Shown here piece by piece: positions 1-7,610 of a DNA stretch of 22,441 bases (position 1 is the stretch's first letter; every line of letters starts with the position of its first letter). This stretch comes from CAZMGT01 sp964565895 (GTDB taxonomy: Bacteria > Armatimonadota > Zipacnadia > UBA1398 > CAZMGT01). The stretch is from assembly GCA_964565895.1 (NCBI GenBank), contig CAZMGT010000058.1:1-22441 (forward strand). The letters run 5' to 3'. The notes under the pieces were generated by a model. It saw only the letters and a list, made by a program, of their open reading frames with translations. It made no database searches and had not been told where the DNA came from. The position numbers were made by a program, and so were the translations under genes.

Positions 1-2320
1 AGATGCCGTCGAAGAGGTGGAGATATTTGTAGAGCATAATCGTGTCGGGCGAGTGGGGTCGCGGCGCTTCAGGGTTGTCGTCCATAATCTTGCCGCGACC
101 GCCGATAAGGCGCGGCAGCGTCCTGATACCTCTTTTCGCGAAGACCACATTTCGGTGCCCGTCGGGATAGCCACAGCTACGCTCGTAGCTGAACATCGGG
201 GTAAACGCCGTGCCGCAGTGGAAGACGTCGGTAAGCTTTTGCGTAAACCACCAGGTATACTCGCGCCCCCCGCCGTTGTCGTGGTCGCCGCAGCCGATCC
301 AGTCCAGCGCGGCGGCGTCGATGGCATAGCGGAACATGTCAATCAGCGGGCCGTCGCCGCCGCCGTCGGCGGAGATCTCCGTGTGCCGGTGAAACTCGCC
401 GCGCACGATGCGCAGCGACTGCCCGCCGACGTTCAGGCGATAGTTGCGCAGGCGGGCAACGTCCTCGGGCTCGGAGCTCGGCTGGGGCTGGGCCACGGTG
501 GGTTGAATGCGCTCCAGCTCCGCCGGCGCGGCCTTCCCCAGCCGCGGGAGCACTGCCGCCCAAACGTCGTTTTTCACCGCGCGACTCGCGGGGCGTTGCA
601 TGGGTATCCCATGCGCCCGGCCGTCGCTGTTGTAGACGACAAGCACCTCGCCCGAGGGCAGGGTAAGCAGCGCCGGGCGGTTCTCCATTGCCCCGTCGCC
701 GTTGGCCAGCTCGATCGGCGCCGACCACTGCCGGCCATCGTAGGCGGTAACATAGCCGCGCCACACGGTGCCCACGTTAAGCCGCGAGGGCGTCTTGTGG
801 CGAAAGGCGAGCCACACCCGGCCGTCGCCGTCTACCGCCAGCCGGGCCATGTTGTTCATCTGGCGCAGGCTGCGCTTAAAGTTCGCCATAATGTTCGCCT
901 TCGGCCGATACAGGCTGCCGTTGGCGAAACAGGCGACCCTTAGCTCGCGCTGGCGATAGAGGGGAATGTTCTCGTTGTCCAGCGCGCCCCAGTCCTTGCC
1001 CCACTGCCCGGGGCTATACTCCCAGGCGATCCACACCCTGTTCTGAGCGTCGCAGGCAAGCGCGGGGCGCACCTCAAAGTCCGTGCTCGCGGCTACGGGA
1101 ATGGGCTGCTCGCCCTTGCCGTTGACAAAGCGCCGCAGGTAAACGTCGTAGTCGCCCTTCTCGTAGGTATCCCAGGCGACGTAGATGGCCCCCGCGCGGT
1201 CGGCGGCGATCGCCGGCGCCCACTGGTTGCCCTGCTCCGCGGAGACGACGATCGTCTGCCCGGGCTTGGCGCCCGCGATGGACGTGAGGAAAATGTCGAA
1301 GCTTTGCCCGCGGAACCCCTGCCAGGCGAGCCACACGCGGCCGGCGGAGTCCGTCGCCGCGACGGGGTGAATGTCCGGGCCGGGGTCGCTAGTTATGCGC
1401 AGCGGGGCGCTCCACTTCCCGCCGTCGAGATAGCGGGCGATGATGTCCCAGTTGCCCTGGTTGTTTTGCGACCAGAACACCCAGGGCCGGCCCTGCCCGT
1501 CCACAGCGACGGCGCAGCGGTAAAGATCTTGCCCGGGCTCGGTAAGGGCCACAGGATCGGACCACTGCTCCCCGCGCCGAGCGACGACAAACAACTGGTC
1601 GCCGCCCGGGGGCGTGCTATAAAGCTCGTAGTCCTTGGGCTTCTCGGTCAACCCTGTGGGCACTCCGCCGGACTCCAGCCCCAGGGTATAGGCGATATAA
1701 GCCACCCACACCGTCCCGTCGGGGGCCGCGGCGCCCGCGGGAAAGTCATTTTCCGTCTTGGCGTTGGTCACGAGCACGGGCACGGGCGCGCGCACAACGT
1801 CAACCGCGCCGGCGAGAAACGCCTTGGGCTGGGTGAACGAGATGGTATAGGGGTCGAACGAGAACTTGCCCTGGGCTGTGCTTACGATCACCTGCGCACC
1901 GGGGCGCACGGCGACCACGGCGATAATTCCCGTGGGGCGCATTTGCCCCCGCCCCGTGCGCTGGCCCACGCGGCGCTGCTCGCGCGTGCGAATTTTAAAC
2001 GTGTTGTTGGCAAAGCGCGCCGCACCGGCGACCGTCTCCCACGCGCCAAGGCGCTCAACCGAACCGTTGGTTACGGAAACCTCGCCGTCCCAGCGCGTAG
2101 TCTGCTTGTCCTTAAGCCCCAGGCGAATGATAAACGCCATGGTTTGCTCGCCGCGGGGCGCCTGCGCAGGCAGTGCGCTGTAGATGGTCCCGACAAGGGG
2201 CGAAGCGGCGAGGGTGCGCGGCCCCGTGCGCGAAGCACCGAGCGGGCCGGCGACAACGGCGATCGCCAAACCTAGCACAAAAAGCAAGGCAAGGGGGATG
2301 AAGCGAGCGGCTTTTTTCAA
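1..2320 (-). CDS. Exported protein: propeller-like repeats plus PHP-type metallohydrolase domain (partial, cut by left edge)
   Basis: The frame is open for 773 codons from a TTG at 2320 to the window edge, so the C-terminus is missing. AGGAGG lies 7 nt before the TTG; an ATG at 2327 is out of frame and opens only a short frame. Residues 1-25 form a signal peptide (MKKAAR, then a hydrophobic stretch). About six repeats spaced near 50 residues carry a W/Y-x-A/F-W/Y core (around 204, 279, 329, 379, 429 and 502), typical of BNR/Kelch-like propeller blades. After a Pro-rich linker (600-620), FHRHTEIS (H644, H646) and GDHDN (H680) resemble the metal-binding motifs of PHP/DUF3604-like hydrolases. 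I infer a periplasmic or surface metal-dependent phosphoesterase-like enzyme with a binding propeller. The substrate is unknown. The family assignment of the C-terminal domain is fairly sure, the exact function is not. Confidence 0.8.
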   Translation of the reverse strand, partial: MKKAARFIPLALLFVLGLAIAVVAGPLGASRTGPRTLAASPLVGTIYSALPAQAPRGEQTMAFIIRLGLKDKQTTRWDGEVSVTNGSVERLGAWETVAGAARFANNTFKIRTREQRRVGQRTGRGQMRPTGIIAVVAVRPGAQVIVSTAQGKFSFDPYTISFTQPKAFLAGAVDVVRAPVPVLVTNAKTENDFPAGAAAPDGTVWVAYIAYTLGLESGGVPTGLTEKPKDYELYSTPPGGDQLFVVARRGEQWSDPVALTEPGQDLYRCAVAVDGQGRPWVFWSQNNQGNWDIIARYLDGGKWSAPLRITSDPGPDIHPVAATDSAGRVWLAWQGFRGQSFDIFLTSIAGAKPGQTIVVSAEQGNQWAPAIAADRAGAIYVAWDTYEKGDYDVYLRRFVNGKGEQPIPVAASTDFEVRPALACDAQNRVWIAWEYSPGQWGKDWGALDNENIPLYRQRELRVACFANGSLYRPKANIMANFKRSLRQMNNMARLAVDGDGRVWLAFRHKTPSRLNVGTVWRGYVTAYDGRQWSAPIELANGDGAMENRPALLTLPSGEVLVVYNSDGRAHGIPMQRPASRAVKNDVWAAVLPRLGKAAPAELERIQPTVAQPQPSSEPEDVARLRNYRLNVGGQSLRIVRGEFHRHTEISADGGGDGPLIDMFRYAIDAAALDWIGCGDHDNGGGREYTWWFTQKLTDVFHCGTAFTPMFSYERSCGYPDGHRNVVFAKRGIRTLPRLIGGRGKIMDDNPEAPRPHSPDTIMLYKYLHLFDGI

Positions 2321-2327
2321 GCGACAT

Positions 2328-2333
2328 CCTCCT
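2328..2333 (-). promoter_or_regulatory. Shine-Dalgarno that fixes a TTG start
   Basis: A perfect AGGAGG on the minus strand sits 7 nt upstream of the TTG at 2320. It supports the TTG start of the propeller/PHP gene over the ATG at 2327, which lies next to it and in the wrong frame. Confidence 0.8.
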
Positions 2334-2437
2334 CTAGCACAGGCGAATAGTGCGCGCGCCTTCTTGTAGCACTTTCCCCGGCCCCTCAGCGATCCCTTCT
2401 TCCAGGCCTGGGACTGGCCGACGAGCCGTCTCCCGCG

Positions 2438-2468
2438 TTGTGCACGTTTGGCCGACGGTGTATATAAA
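2438..2468 (+). promoter_or_regulatory. Candidate sigma70-type promoter for the GH3-like gene
   Basis: TTGTGC at 2438-2443 and TATATA(AA) at 2461-2468 are separated by 17 nt. A start site near 2473 would leave a leader of about 25 nt before the ATG at 2498. The -10 stands out as an AT-rich island in GC-rich sequence. It is seen by eye only. Confidence 0.45.
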
Positions 2469-2497
2469 GAGGGCAGCTCGGAAAGGCTCGCTCAGCA

Positions 2498-3751
2498 ATG
2501 TCTAACAGGCCAGAGCACGGCCCCCGTTCACCGGCACAGGCGCGCCGCGCGCTGCTTGGCATAGGCGCCGCGCTGTTCGTGGGCCTGGCCATGGTTATTT
2601 TCCTCGAGATAATGGTCGTGCGCAGCGCGCGGGAAAAGCGCGCGCAGCCGAGCGCTACTCGCGCGCCGCAAAGCGCCGAGGAAGAAGAGGAGATACAAGC
2701 GCCGGAAATTACCGCGCAGTCGATCCCCGCCCCGGATGAGCTCTCGCTCGAGGAGAAAGTAGGCCAGCTTCTTTTGCTAACCATTCCCCGCACGTGGACC
2801 GCGGACGACGACGAGGCCATCGGAACCATCTGCCCCGGAGCGGTGATCATCCTCAAGCAAAACGTGCGCTCGCGCCCGCAGGTCGCCCAGCTCAGCGCCG
2901 AGCTGCGCTCCGTTGTTGTCGCCGCCGAGGCTCCCCCGCCGCTGATCTTCGTGGACCACGACGGCGCGAAGGACAGCTACCTGCACCAAATCGGCCTCAC
3001 CGCGTTTCCGTCAAACGCCACATTGGGCCGGCGTAAGTCCGTAGACGCCGTGCGCAACCAGGCGGAGATTATCGCTGACGACCTGCGCTCGCTCGACGTC
3101 GACGCCACCCTGGCCCCCGTGCTGGACGTGCTCAGCGACCCGAACAACACCCTCGTGGGCAAGCGGTCATACGGGCCGGACCCTGAGGTTTGCGCCGCGC
3201 TGGGGGCAGCGTTTGTGAAAACGCTTGCCGAGGGAGGGGTTGTCGCCTGCGCCAAGCACTGGCCCGGTTGCGGCGCGGCCCGCCCGGCGGGCGAGGGCGA
3301 GACAGCGGTGGCCGACGTCTCCCCCGAGCAGTGGCGCGCGGTGCACCGCGTGCCGTTTGCCCGGGCGATCGACGCCGGGCTGTTGTGCCTCATGACGGCC
3401 AACGTAGCGTTTCCCGCGCTCGATGCCAGCGGCGTGGCCGCGACGTTCTCGCCGACGATCGTTGGCGGGCTGCTTCGCGCAGAGCTTGGATTTGAGGGCG
3501 TCGTGCTTAGCCACCCGCTGCAAGGCGACAGCGCCGACGACCTCGCCCATGCCGCCCTGCGCGCCGTTTCCGCGGGCGTGGACATGATTTACCTGGACAC
3601 CGACCCCGAAACCCAGATGGGGGTCTGCACCCGTCTGCTCCAGGCAGCACAGGAGGGCCAGCTCAGCGCAAGCAGGCTCGACCGCTCCGTAGAGCGCATT
3701 CTTGAGCTAAAGCGTAAGCTGCTTACCCTGCAGCAGGGGGAGCAGGACTAA
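2498..3751 (+). CDS. Membrane-anchored GH3 (NagZ-like) protein with degenerate active site
   Basis: The 417-residue protein has one N-terminal membrane segment (about 17-41), a Glu-rich linker (60-66) and a GH3 TIM barrel (about 80-410). The barrel follows bacterial beta-N-acetylglucosaminidases (NagZ): LSLEEKVGQLLL, APVLDVLSDPNNTLVGKRSYGPDP and KHWPG align well. Key positions are changed. The usual KHFPGHG-D-x-DSH loop reads KHWPGCGAARPAGEGE, so the Asp-His dyad is absent. The nucleophile motif (V-x-T/S-D-A/D-L) reads VVLSHPL, with His339 in place of Asp. The VDQEGGRV-type motif reads VDHDGAKD. I infer a catalytically dead, binding or regulatory homologue, or one with altered chemistry. It is convergent with the M55 gene, 19 bp away. 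Family assignment is firm; inactivity is inferred from alignment by eye. The nearest ribosome site (AAAGG, 11 nt upstream) is weak. Confidence 0.9.
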   Translation: MSNRPEHGPRSPAQARRALLGIGAALFVGLAMVIFLEIMVVRSAREKRAQPSATRAPQSAEEEEEIQAPEITAQSIPAPDELSLEEKVGQLLLLTIPRTWTADDDEAIGTICPGAVIILKQNVRSRPQVAQLSAELRSVVVAAEAPPPLIFVDHDGAKDSYLHQIGLTAFPSNATLGRRKSVDAVRNQAEIIADDLRSLDVDATLAPVLDVLSDPNNTLVGKRSYGPDPEVCAALGAAFVKTLAEGGVVACAKHWPGCGAARPAGEGETAVADVSPEQWRAVHRVPFARAIDAGLLCLMTANVAFPALDASGVAATFSPTIVGGLLRAELGFEGVVLSHPLQGDSADDLAHAALRAVSAGVDMIYLDTDPETQMGVCTRLLQAAQEGQLSASRLDRSVERILELKRKLLTLQQGEQD

Positions 3752-3770
3752 GCCCCAAGCGGGCAGCCCG

Positions 3771-4556
3771 TTAGTAGATCTCAAACAAGTCGTCGCTGCG
3801 CAGACGCACGGTAAGCGGTCCAACAAGCTCCGCTTTGGGATGGCGGGCCATGGCTTGGGCGTGGTGCTCTAACTTGTACTCGATGGTCAGCTCATAGGGC
3901 TTGGGGAAGGTAAACGGCTCGATCTCCTTGCACCGGCGGACGGCCTGCTCGGCCCCCGCGCGGATCTTCTCGCGCGCCGCGCGCGGGGTTAGCGAGATCG
4001 CCGCGTTGCGCGCTACCCCCTCCTTAACCGCGACGCACACCACGCCCTTGCCGAAAAACCTCCGCGCTTCGGCGCAACCCGCGGCGCAGCTAGAGACGAA
4101 GACCACGGGCACGCCGAGCTGGCCGGCGAGCGCGCCGGTAAGGGCAATCTCGCCCACGGGCTGGCCGTGCATGAGCATGCGCTGGATGGACATCGAGGAA
4201 AGGGTGTGGCTAAGCACCCCGCGCTCGGTGTCCGCCATGGGGTGGAAGCCGACGAGCAACAGCGCGTCGAACGTCTCATCCAGGCCGACCATCTTCCGCG
4301 GCCGGCCCGGGCCAACGACCACGCGCACGTCGGGCGGCAGCTCCTCGTAGTGCATGTTAAGCAGCCCCCCGCCGTGGCCGTCGGCGACGATAATCTCCGT
4401 CGCCCCCGCGGCCTTCGCCCCCTCGATTGCCGCGAGAACTTCGCCCGTGAGCATTTTCCGCGCCCACTCATATTGCTTGCTTTGGGTGAGCGTTATCCCC
4501 GGCTCGCCCACGACGCAGGCCACGCCCTCCATGTCGGTGTTAATGTAAACCTTCAT
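3771..4556 (-). CDS. dppA: M55 family D-aminopeptidase (DppA-like)
   Basis: The 261-residue protein aligns throughout with Bacillus DppA, a zinc-dependent D-aminopeptidase that forms a decamer. The zinc ligands of that family are all visible: NTDMEG (D8, E10), ADGHGGG (His near 60), GFHPMA (His near 104) and VGEIALTG (Glu near 133). The ATG at 4556 is chosen because it puts D8 and E10 at the family's positions and has AGGTGG 5 nt upstream. A GTG at 4565 would add three residues. There is no signal peptide, so it is cytoplasmic. Known members release N-terminal D-amino acids from short peptides, as in wall-peptide salvage. It lies 46 bp after the MFS gene on the same strand, suggesting that the transporter imports its substrate. 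The symbol is by homology; the substrate here is not known. Confidence 0.92.
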   Translation of the reverse strand: MKVYINTDMEGVACVVGEPGITLTQSKQYEWARKMLTGEVLAAIEGAKAAGATEIIVADGHGGGLLNMHYEELPPDVRVVVGPGRPRKMVGLDETFDALLLVGFHPMADTERGVLSHTLSSMSIQRMLMHGQPVGEIALTGALAGQLGVPVVFVSSCAAGCAEARRFFGKGVVCVAVKEGVARNAAISLTPRAAREKIRAGAEQAVRRCKEIEPFTFPKPYELTIEYKLEHHAQAMARHPKAELVGPLTVRLRSDDLFEIY

Positions 4557-4602
4557 TTGCGCCACCTGCCTGGGTTAGCTTTCTGCTGTTGGCCGGGGAA
4601 AG

Positions 4603-5955
4603 TTACTTTGCCGCGTTGGGGAAAACCTCTTCCAGCTCCTCGCGCGGCTCCTCGAGCTTGCGGCTGGCAGCGAGGCTGGCCAGGGCGAGAGCCACGCAAA
4701 TGCCAAACACCAGGCCATACGAGCCCCAGTCCGCGAGAAAGCCCATTACCATGGGCACGAACGATACGGGAAGCAAAAACAGCCCGGCAAAACCCAGATA
4801 CGACGGCCGGCGCGAGGGCGGGGCGATGTCTAGCATGTAGTTAAACTCGCCCACAAACCCGCCGTACATCACAAACCCATGCCCGGCAAACGCCAAAGCA
4901 AGCACAAGGTGCTTTGTCGGGATGACGTGGCCGGCGAGCTGCAGCGCCCCCTGGGGCGGGGCGAGCGCGGCAATCGCCGCCGCCACCGTGCTTACCAGCG
5001 CCGCGCCCCGCGCGAGGAGGATGACCAGCCGGTTGCCGTAGAGGTCGCTTATCCGGCCGAGGGCGATCGCCGAGACGATCCCCGCGATAATTTGCGCGGT
5101 CATGAAATACGCCGCGTAGCGGTCGGGCAGACCCCACTCCGTGCGGGCGAGGGCGATGTAAAAACCCCCTCCTGCGGCAGCGGAGGCGGAGAGAAGCTGC
5201 ACGATGAGCAACCGGCGATAGTCCCGGTCGCGGCGCAGGAGCCGCGGCCCGCGGAACAGGTGCTGAAGCAAAGTTAACCGGTGGCGCTGGGCCTGCGAGG
5301 GCGGCTCGTCTACGAAAAAGAACGTTACCCAGGCGATCGCCCTCACGATGGCGCTGATGATAAACAGCACACCGTAGTTTGCCGGAAACCCCAGGCCGCT
5401 CTCCGGCCCGAGGACCAAGCGCACCACGGGCACGGCGACGAGCTGGGCGAGGGACAGCCCGCAGACGAAGCGGTACATAACCAAGCTGCCGCGCTTGGTC
5501 GTGGGCACGGACTTGGCCACGACATCGGACCACACCAGCCCGGCCACGCCCATCCCCGCGCTGAGCGCAACAAGCGCCAGCTCCAAAAAGACCAGCAGCC
5601 AGGCAAAGCGCAGGAATTTTCCGTAAATAAGCAGCATCCCAGCGGCGAGCAGGGCGAGCACACGGACCACGGTGGCCACGATATATTGCGGCCGCTTGCG
5701 GGGCATGGTGTCCAGGTAGCGCGCGGCAATAACCTGCACGGAAACCCGCGCCGCCTGCACAAGCGCCGTGGTTAGGCCGATGATCCAGTTCAGCCCGCTG
5801 AGGCGGAGGACGAGCAGGGAGATCACCGTTACCGGGTCGACCATGCGCATGCCCATGTGCACGATCGCCCCGTTGGCGATGGCGAGCAGGTAGTTGCGCC
5901 GTATCAGGGGCACGGCCATCTGGCGCTGCGGATGATGTGCCTGGGAGCGTAGCAT
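4603..5955 (-). CDS. MFS transporter
   Basis: The 450-residue protein shows about 12 hydrophobic segments in two halves. A basic cytoplasmic loop (MPRKRPQYIVAT) follows an early helix, and a motif-A-like loop (GRISDLYGNRLV) lies in the second half, both typical of the major facilitator superfamily. The start at 5955 (MLRSQAHH) is chosen because the frame upstream, though open to 6411, translates to low-complexity residues with no family character and a candidate promoter lies just before 5955. A start at the internal MAVPLIRR is also possible. No strong ribosome site is seen. It is the first gene of a unit with the M55 aminopeptidase, so a peptide or amino-acid-containing substrate is a reasonable guess, not shown by sequence. 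Confidence 0.88.
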   Translation of the reverse strand: MLRSQAHHPQRQMAVPLIRRNYLLAIANGAIVHMGMRMVDPVTVISLLVLRLSGLNWIIGLTTALVQAARVSVQVIAARYLDTMPRKRPQYIVATVVRVLALLAAGMLLIYGKFLRFAWLLVFLELALVALSAGMGVAGLVWSDVVAKSVPTTKRGSLVMYRFVCGLSLAQLVAVPVVRLVLGPESGLGFPANYGVLFIISAIVRAIAWVTFFFVDEPPSQAQRHRLTLLQHLFRGPRLLRRDRDYRRLLIVQLLSASAAAGGGFYIALARTEWGLPDRYAAYFMTAQIIAGIVSAIALGRISDLYGNRLVILLARGAALVSTVAAAIAALAPPQGALQLAGHVIPTKHLVLALAFAGHGFVMYGGFVGEFNYMLDIAPPSRRPSYLGFAGLFLLPVSFVPMVMGFLADWGSYGLVFGICVALALASLAASRKLEEPREELEEVFPNAAK

Positions 5956-5990
5956 GGCTGTCCGACGCTTCGGCTGGCGTTCAGCGGGCC

Positions 5991-5999
5991 ATTCTATCA
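5991..5999 (-). promoter_or_regulatory. Candidate extended -10 promoter of the MFS-M55 unit
   Basis: On the minus strand, TG-A-TAGAAT fits an extended -10 element. Transcription would begin near 5984, giving a leader of about 29 nt before the ATG at 5955. No good -35 hexamer is visible, which is usual for extended -10 promoters. Confidence 0.4.
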
Positions 6000-6002
6000 C
6001 AC

Positions 6003-6028
6003 GGGGCAAACGGGCGCAGCTTTGCCCC
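6003..6028. promoter_or_regulatory. Inverted repeat, possible operator
   Basis: GGGGCAAA (6003-6010) and TTTGCCCC (6021-6028) form a perfect 8-bp inverted repeat with a 10-nt spacer. It overlaps the place of the -35 region for the candidate MFS promoter, a usual site for repressor or activator dimers. It would lie outside the transcript, so an RNA role for that promoter is unlikely. No regulator gene is in the window. Confidence 0.4.
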
Positions 6029-6470
6029 GGCAGCGTCAGTGTCCCCCGCATTTTGCAGAACAGGGGAGCACCATTTTCGTCATATTTGTTTGAATTAACG
6101 TTTAAAAAAGACCGGGGGTCTGGCTCGTGTCTCACCCGGGCAGAACGCAGGGCGCCGTTCCCTTGCTGCAGGCGGCGGCCCCGCTCCTGTTGCTTAGCCA
6201 CCCCTGCTCCTGCAGCACGGGCCACAGGGCAGCGGCGCACGATGGAGAACAGGCCCAGGCGTAGCGCAGGCGCAAAAATCTTTTGTCCATCCGCCGGCCT
6301 TGCCCGCAAAGGATATTGCGGAGACAATGGAGCGACACCTGGCGCGCTGCCCCAGCGCTGCCGGCAGGAAGGGATTACACACCTGCCGCGCGAAGTGACG
6401 CAGGGAAACAAGCTCGACAGGGCGAACGGTCGCTCCGGCGTCGAGCAAGTAAGTTTGGGAGGGAGATGCC
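6029..6470. other. Intergenic stretch without recognised gene
   Basis: This lies between the divergent MFS and Glu-rich lipoprotein genes. It has one AT-rich island near 6070-6112 (a run ending TTTAAAAAAG) that could hold a promoter, but no convincing paired hexamers were found. Open frames here lack family character. No known riboswitch was recognised. Confidence 0.4.
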
Positions 6471-6860
6471 GTGCTTAGGACTCTGTTGTGGATCGGGCTG
6501 TTTGCTCTGGTGTTTGCTGCCGCAGCCGCCATCTTTGGGTGCAAGCAGCAGCAGCCGACGCCCGCCACGGGAATCGGTGTGGAGGAAGAAGAGGAAGAGG
6601 AAGAAGGCGTAGCGGTCGAGGAAGAAGAGGAAGAAGTAACCGAGGAAGAGGGCGCCGTTGAGGAGGAGGAAGGGGTCACTGAGGAAGAGGAAGGCGCTGA
6701 GGTAGAGGGCGTCGAGGAGGCCGCCGAAGGCGAGGAAGCTGCGGAGGCCGGCGAGGAGGCCGCTGAGGGCGCCGAGGAGGAAGCTACGGAGACCGAGGCC
6801 ACCGAAGCTGAGGAAGAGCCCGCCGAAGAAGAGGCTGGCGCAGCCGAGGAAGAAGAGTAA
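6471..6860 (+). CDS. Small extremely glutamate-rich lipoprotein
   Basis: The 129-residue product starts with GTG, preceded by GGGAGGGAG; an overlapping ATG at 6466 is out of frame. Residues 1-23 are a lipoprotein signal (MLRTLLW then a hydrophobic core) ending in IFGC, so Cys24 is the likely lipidated residue. After KQQQPTPATG the remaining roughly 93 residues are about 52 Glu with Ala, Gly, Val and Thr, and no Lys or Arg. Glu runs are broken by GV, AV and VT, then grade into Ala-Glu repeats. The tail should be disordered and very negatively charged at neutral pH. It could bind cations or act as a polyanionic surface brush, but no function is recognised. It stands alone and ends at a strong terminator. 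Expression seems credible from the start, signal and terminator. Confidence 0.75.
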   Translation: MLRTLLWIGLFALVFAAAAAIFGCKQQQPTPATGIGVEEEEEEEEGVAVEEEEEEVTEEEGAVEEEEGVTEEEEGAEVEGVEEAAEGEEAAEAGEEAAEGAEEEATETEATEAEEEPAEEEAGAAEEEE

Positions 6861-6882
6861 CCTAGCCCCCAGTTGGCTTGCG

Positions 6883-6901
6883 GCCCGCCGCGCAGGCGGG
6901 C
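6883..6901. repeat. Short GC hairpin before the terminator
   Basis: GCCCGCC (6883-6889) and GGCGGGC (6895-6901) form a 7-bp stem with a 5-nt loop just after the Glu-rich gene. It has no T-run, so it may only stabilise the 3' end of the message. Confidence 0.4.
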
Positions 6902-6921
6902 TGTCCTGGGAGCAGTTACAA

Positions 6922-6963
6922 AAAATGGGTTGCTCCCCCCGGAGCAACCCATTTTCGTTTTTT
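6922..6963. terminator. Bidirectional intrinsic terminator
   Basis: A perfect 15-bp stem (6922-6936 with 6941-6955) encloses a CCCC loop. A-rich sequence lies on the left and T-rich sequence (TTTTCGTTTTTT) on the right, so it can act on both strands. It separates the Glu-rich lipoprotein gene (plus) from the convergent pseudopilin gene (minus). Confidence 0.9.
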
Positions 6964-6984
6964 CCCGCTCAGCGCTTGCCGGCA

Positions 6985-7344
6985 CTAACTACTAGGCGCG
7001 CTGACGTACTTTCCCTGATTCGCGTCATAAACGTACGTTCCGCCATAGGGGTGCTGGGGAATTTCCGTAAGATAGGGCCCTTGCCAATTGGTCACCCCTG
7101 GCGGGGGGTCCTCCGAGGCGAGCTGCTCCAAGGTATACACGGGCGGCGTAGCGTGCGCGATATCCCAATCCTGCCGGGCGAGGGTGAGCGCATCGTTTAT
7201 CGCCTTAAGGTGCGCCTTGAGCGTAGACTGCTTGGAGCGCTCGGAGGCGTTGCGAATTGCCATGGCCACAATTGTGGCAAGCACGGCAATGACGAGGATG
7301 ACGATCATCATCTCGATCAGGGTAAAGCCGCGGCGCTTGTTCAC
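6985..7344 (-). CDS. Type II secretion-like pseudopilin (GspG-like)
   Basis: The 119-residue protein begins MNKRRG|FTLIE, the prepilin peptidase site: Gly6 at -1, Phe7 as the methylated residue of the mature protein, and Glu11 as the conserved fifth residue. A long hydrophobic helix follows (to about 30). The C-terminus, NWQGPYLTEIPQHPYGG-x-Y-x-Y, matches the GPYL...P-x-P-x-G-x-Y signature of major pseudopilins (GspG). The GTG at 7344 is chosen because the helix motif starts at once and GGGGAGG lies 9 nt upstream. No other secretion gene is adjacent, so it probably serves a secretion or pilus machine encoded elsewhere. It follows the GH116 gene after 266 bp on the same strand. Confidence 0.9.
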   Translation of the reverse strand: MNKRRGFTLIEMMIVILVIAVLATIVAMAIRNASERSKQSTLKAHLKAINDALTLARQDWDIAHATPPVYTLEQLASEDPPPGVTNWQGPYLTEIPQHPYGGTYVYDANQGKYVSAPSS

Positions 7345-7360
7345 GACCTCCCACCTCCCC

Positions 7361-7373
7361 GCCCTGCCAGGGC
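7361..7373. repeat. Palindrome upstream of the pseudopilin gene
   Basis: A GCCCTGCCAGGGC palindrome lies 17 bp upstream of the pseudopilin start codon, beside its ribosome site. It could form a small hairpin in the leader or bind a protein. In GC-rich DNA it may also be chance. Confidence 0.25.
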
Positions 7374-7610
7374 AGTCGGTTGGGTTGCTCCTCGCTTGCC
7401 CCCAGCGCAACAGAGGGTGTTCGTGCGGCTGCTTCGTCCTCTTGCCCCAGGTGCTTTGTAAACTTCTTCCACACACTTGGGCCCGTTTAACAAGAAAAAG
7501 TATCTCGCGCCTCGCCAAACGCGGGGAAATAGCGCTTCGCTTGCAACGTATCCGTTACATCTGCACTTCTCTGTTTAGCGCTCGGCAACACGCCGCCGCA
7601 CGCCGCCCTC

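Noticed and set aside
17..943. 308-codon plus-strand open frame
   Set aside because: It lies wholly antisense to the propeller/PHP gene, is rich in Arg, Ala, Gly and His as expected of a GC-rich shadow frame, and has no family features.
1304..2275. 323-codon plus-strand open frame
   Set aside because: Antisense shadow of the same exported gene, whose signal peptide, repeats and PHP motifs are clear on the minus strand.
5956..6411. N-terminal extension of the MFS gene to 6411
   Set aside because: The extra 152 residues lack family similarity and helices, and the stretch contains a candidate promoter and inverted repeat.
6579..6860. Possible tandem DNA repeat or CRISPR-like array
   Set aside because: The repetitiveness comes from Glu codons; units vary in length and there are no constant repeats with unique spacers.
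6194..6985. Ser-rich minus-strand open frame
   Set aside because: The long Ser runs are the antisense of Glu codons (GAG/GAA) in the lipoprotein gene, and the frame also crosses the terminator.
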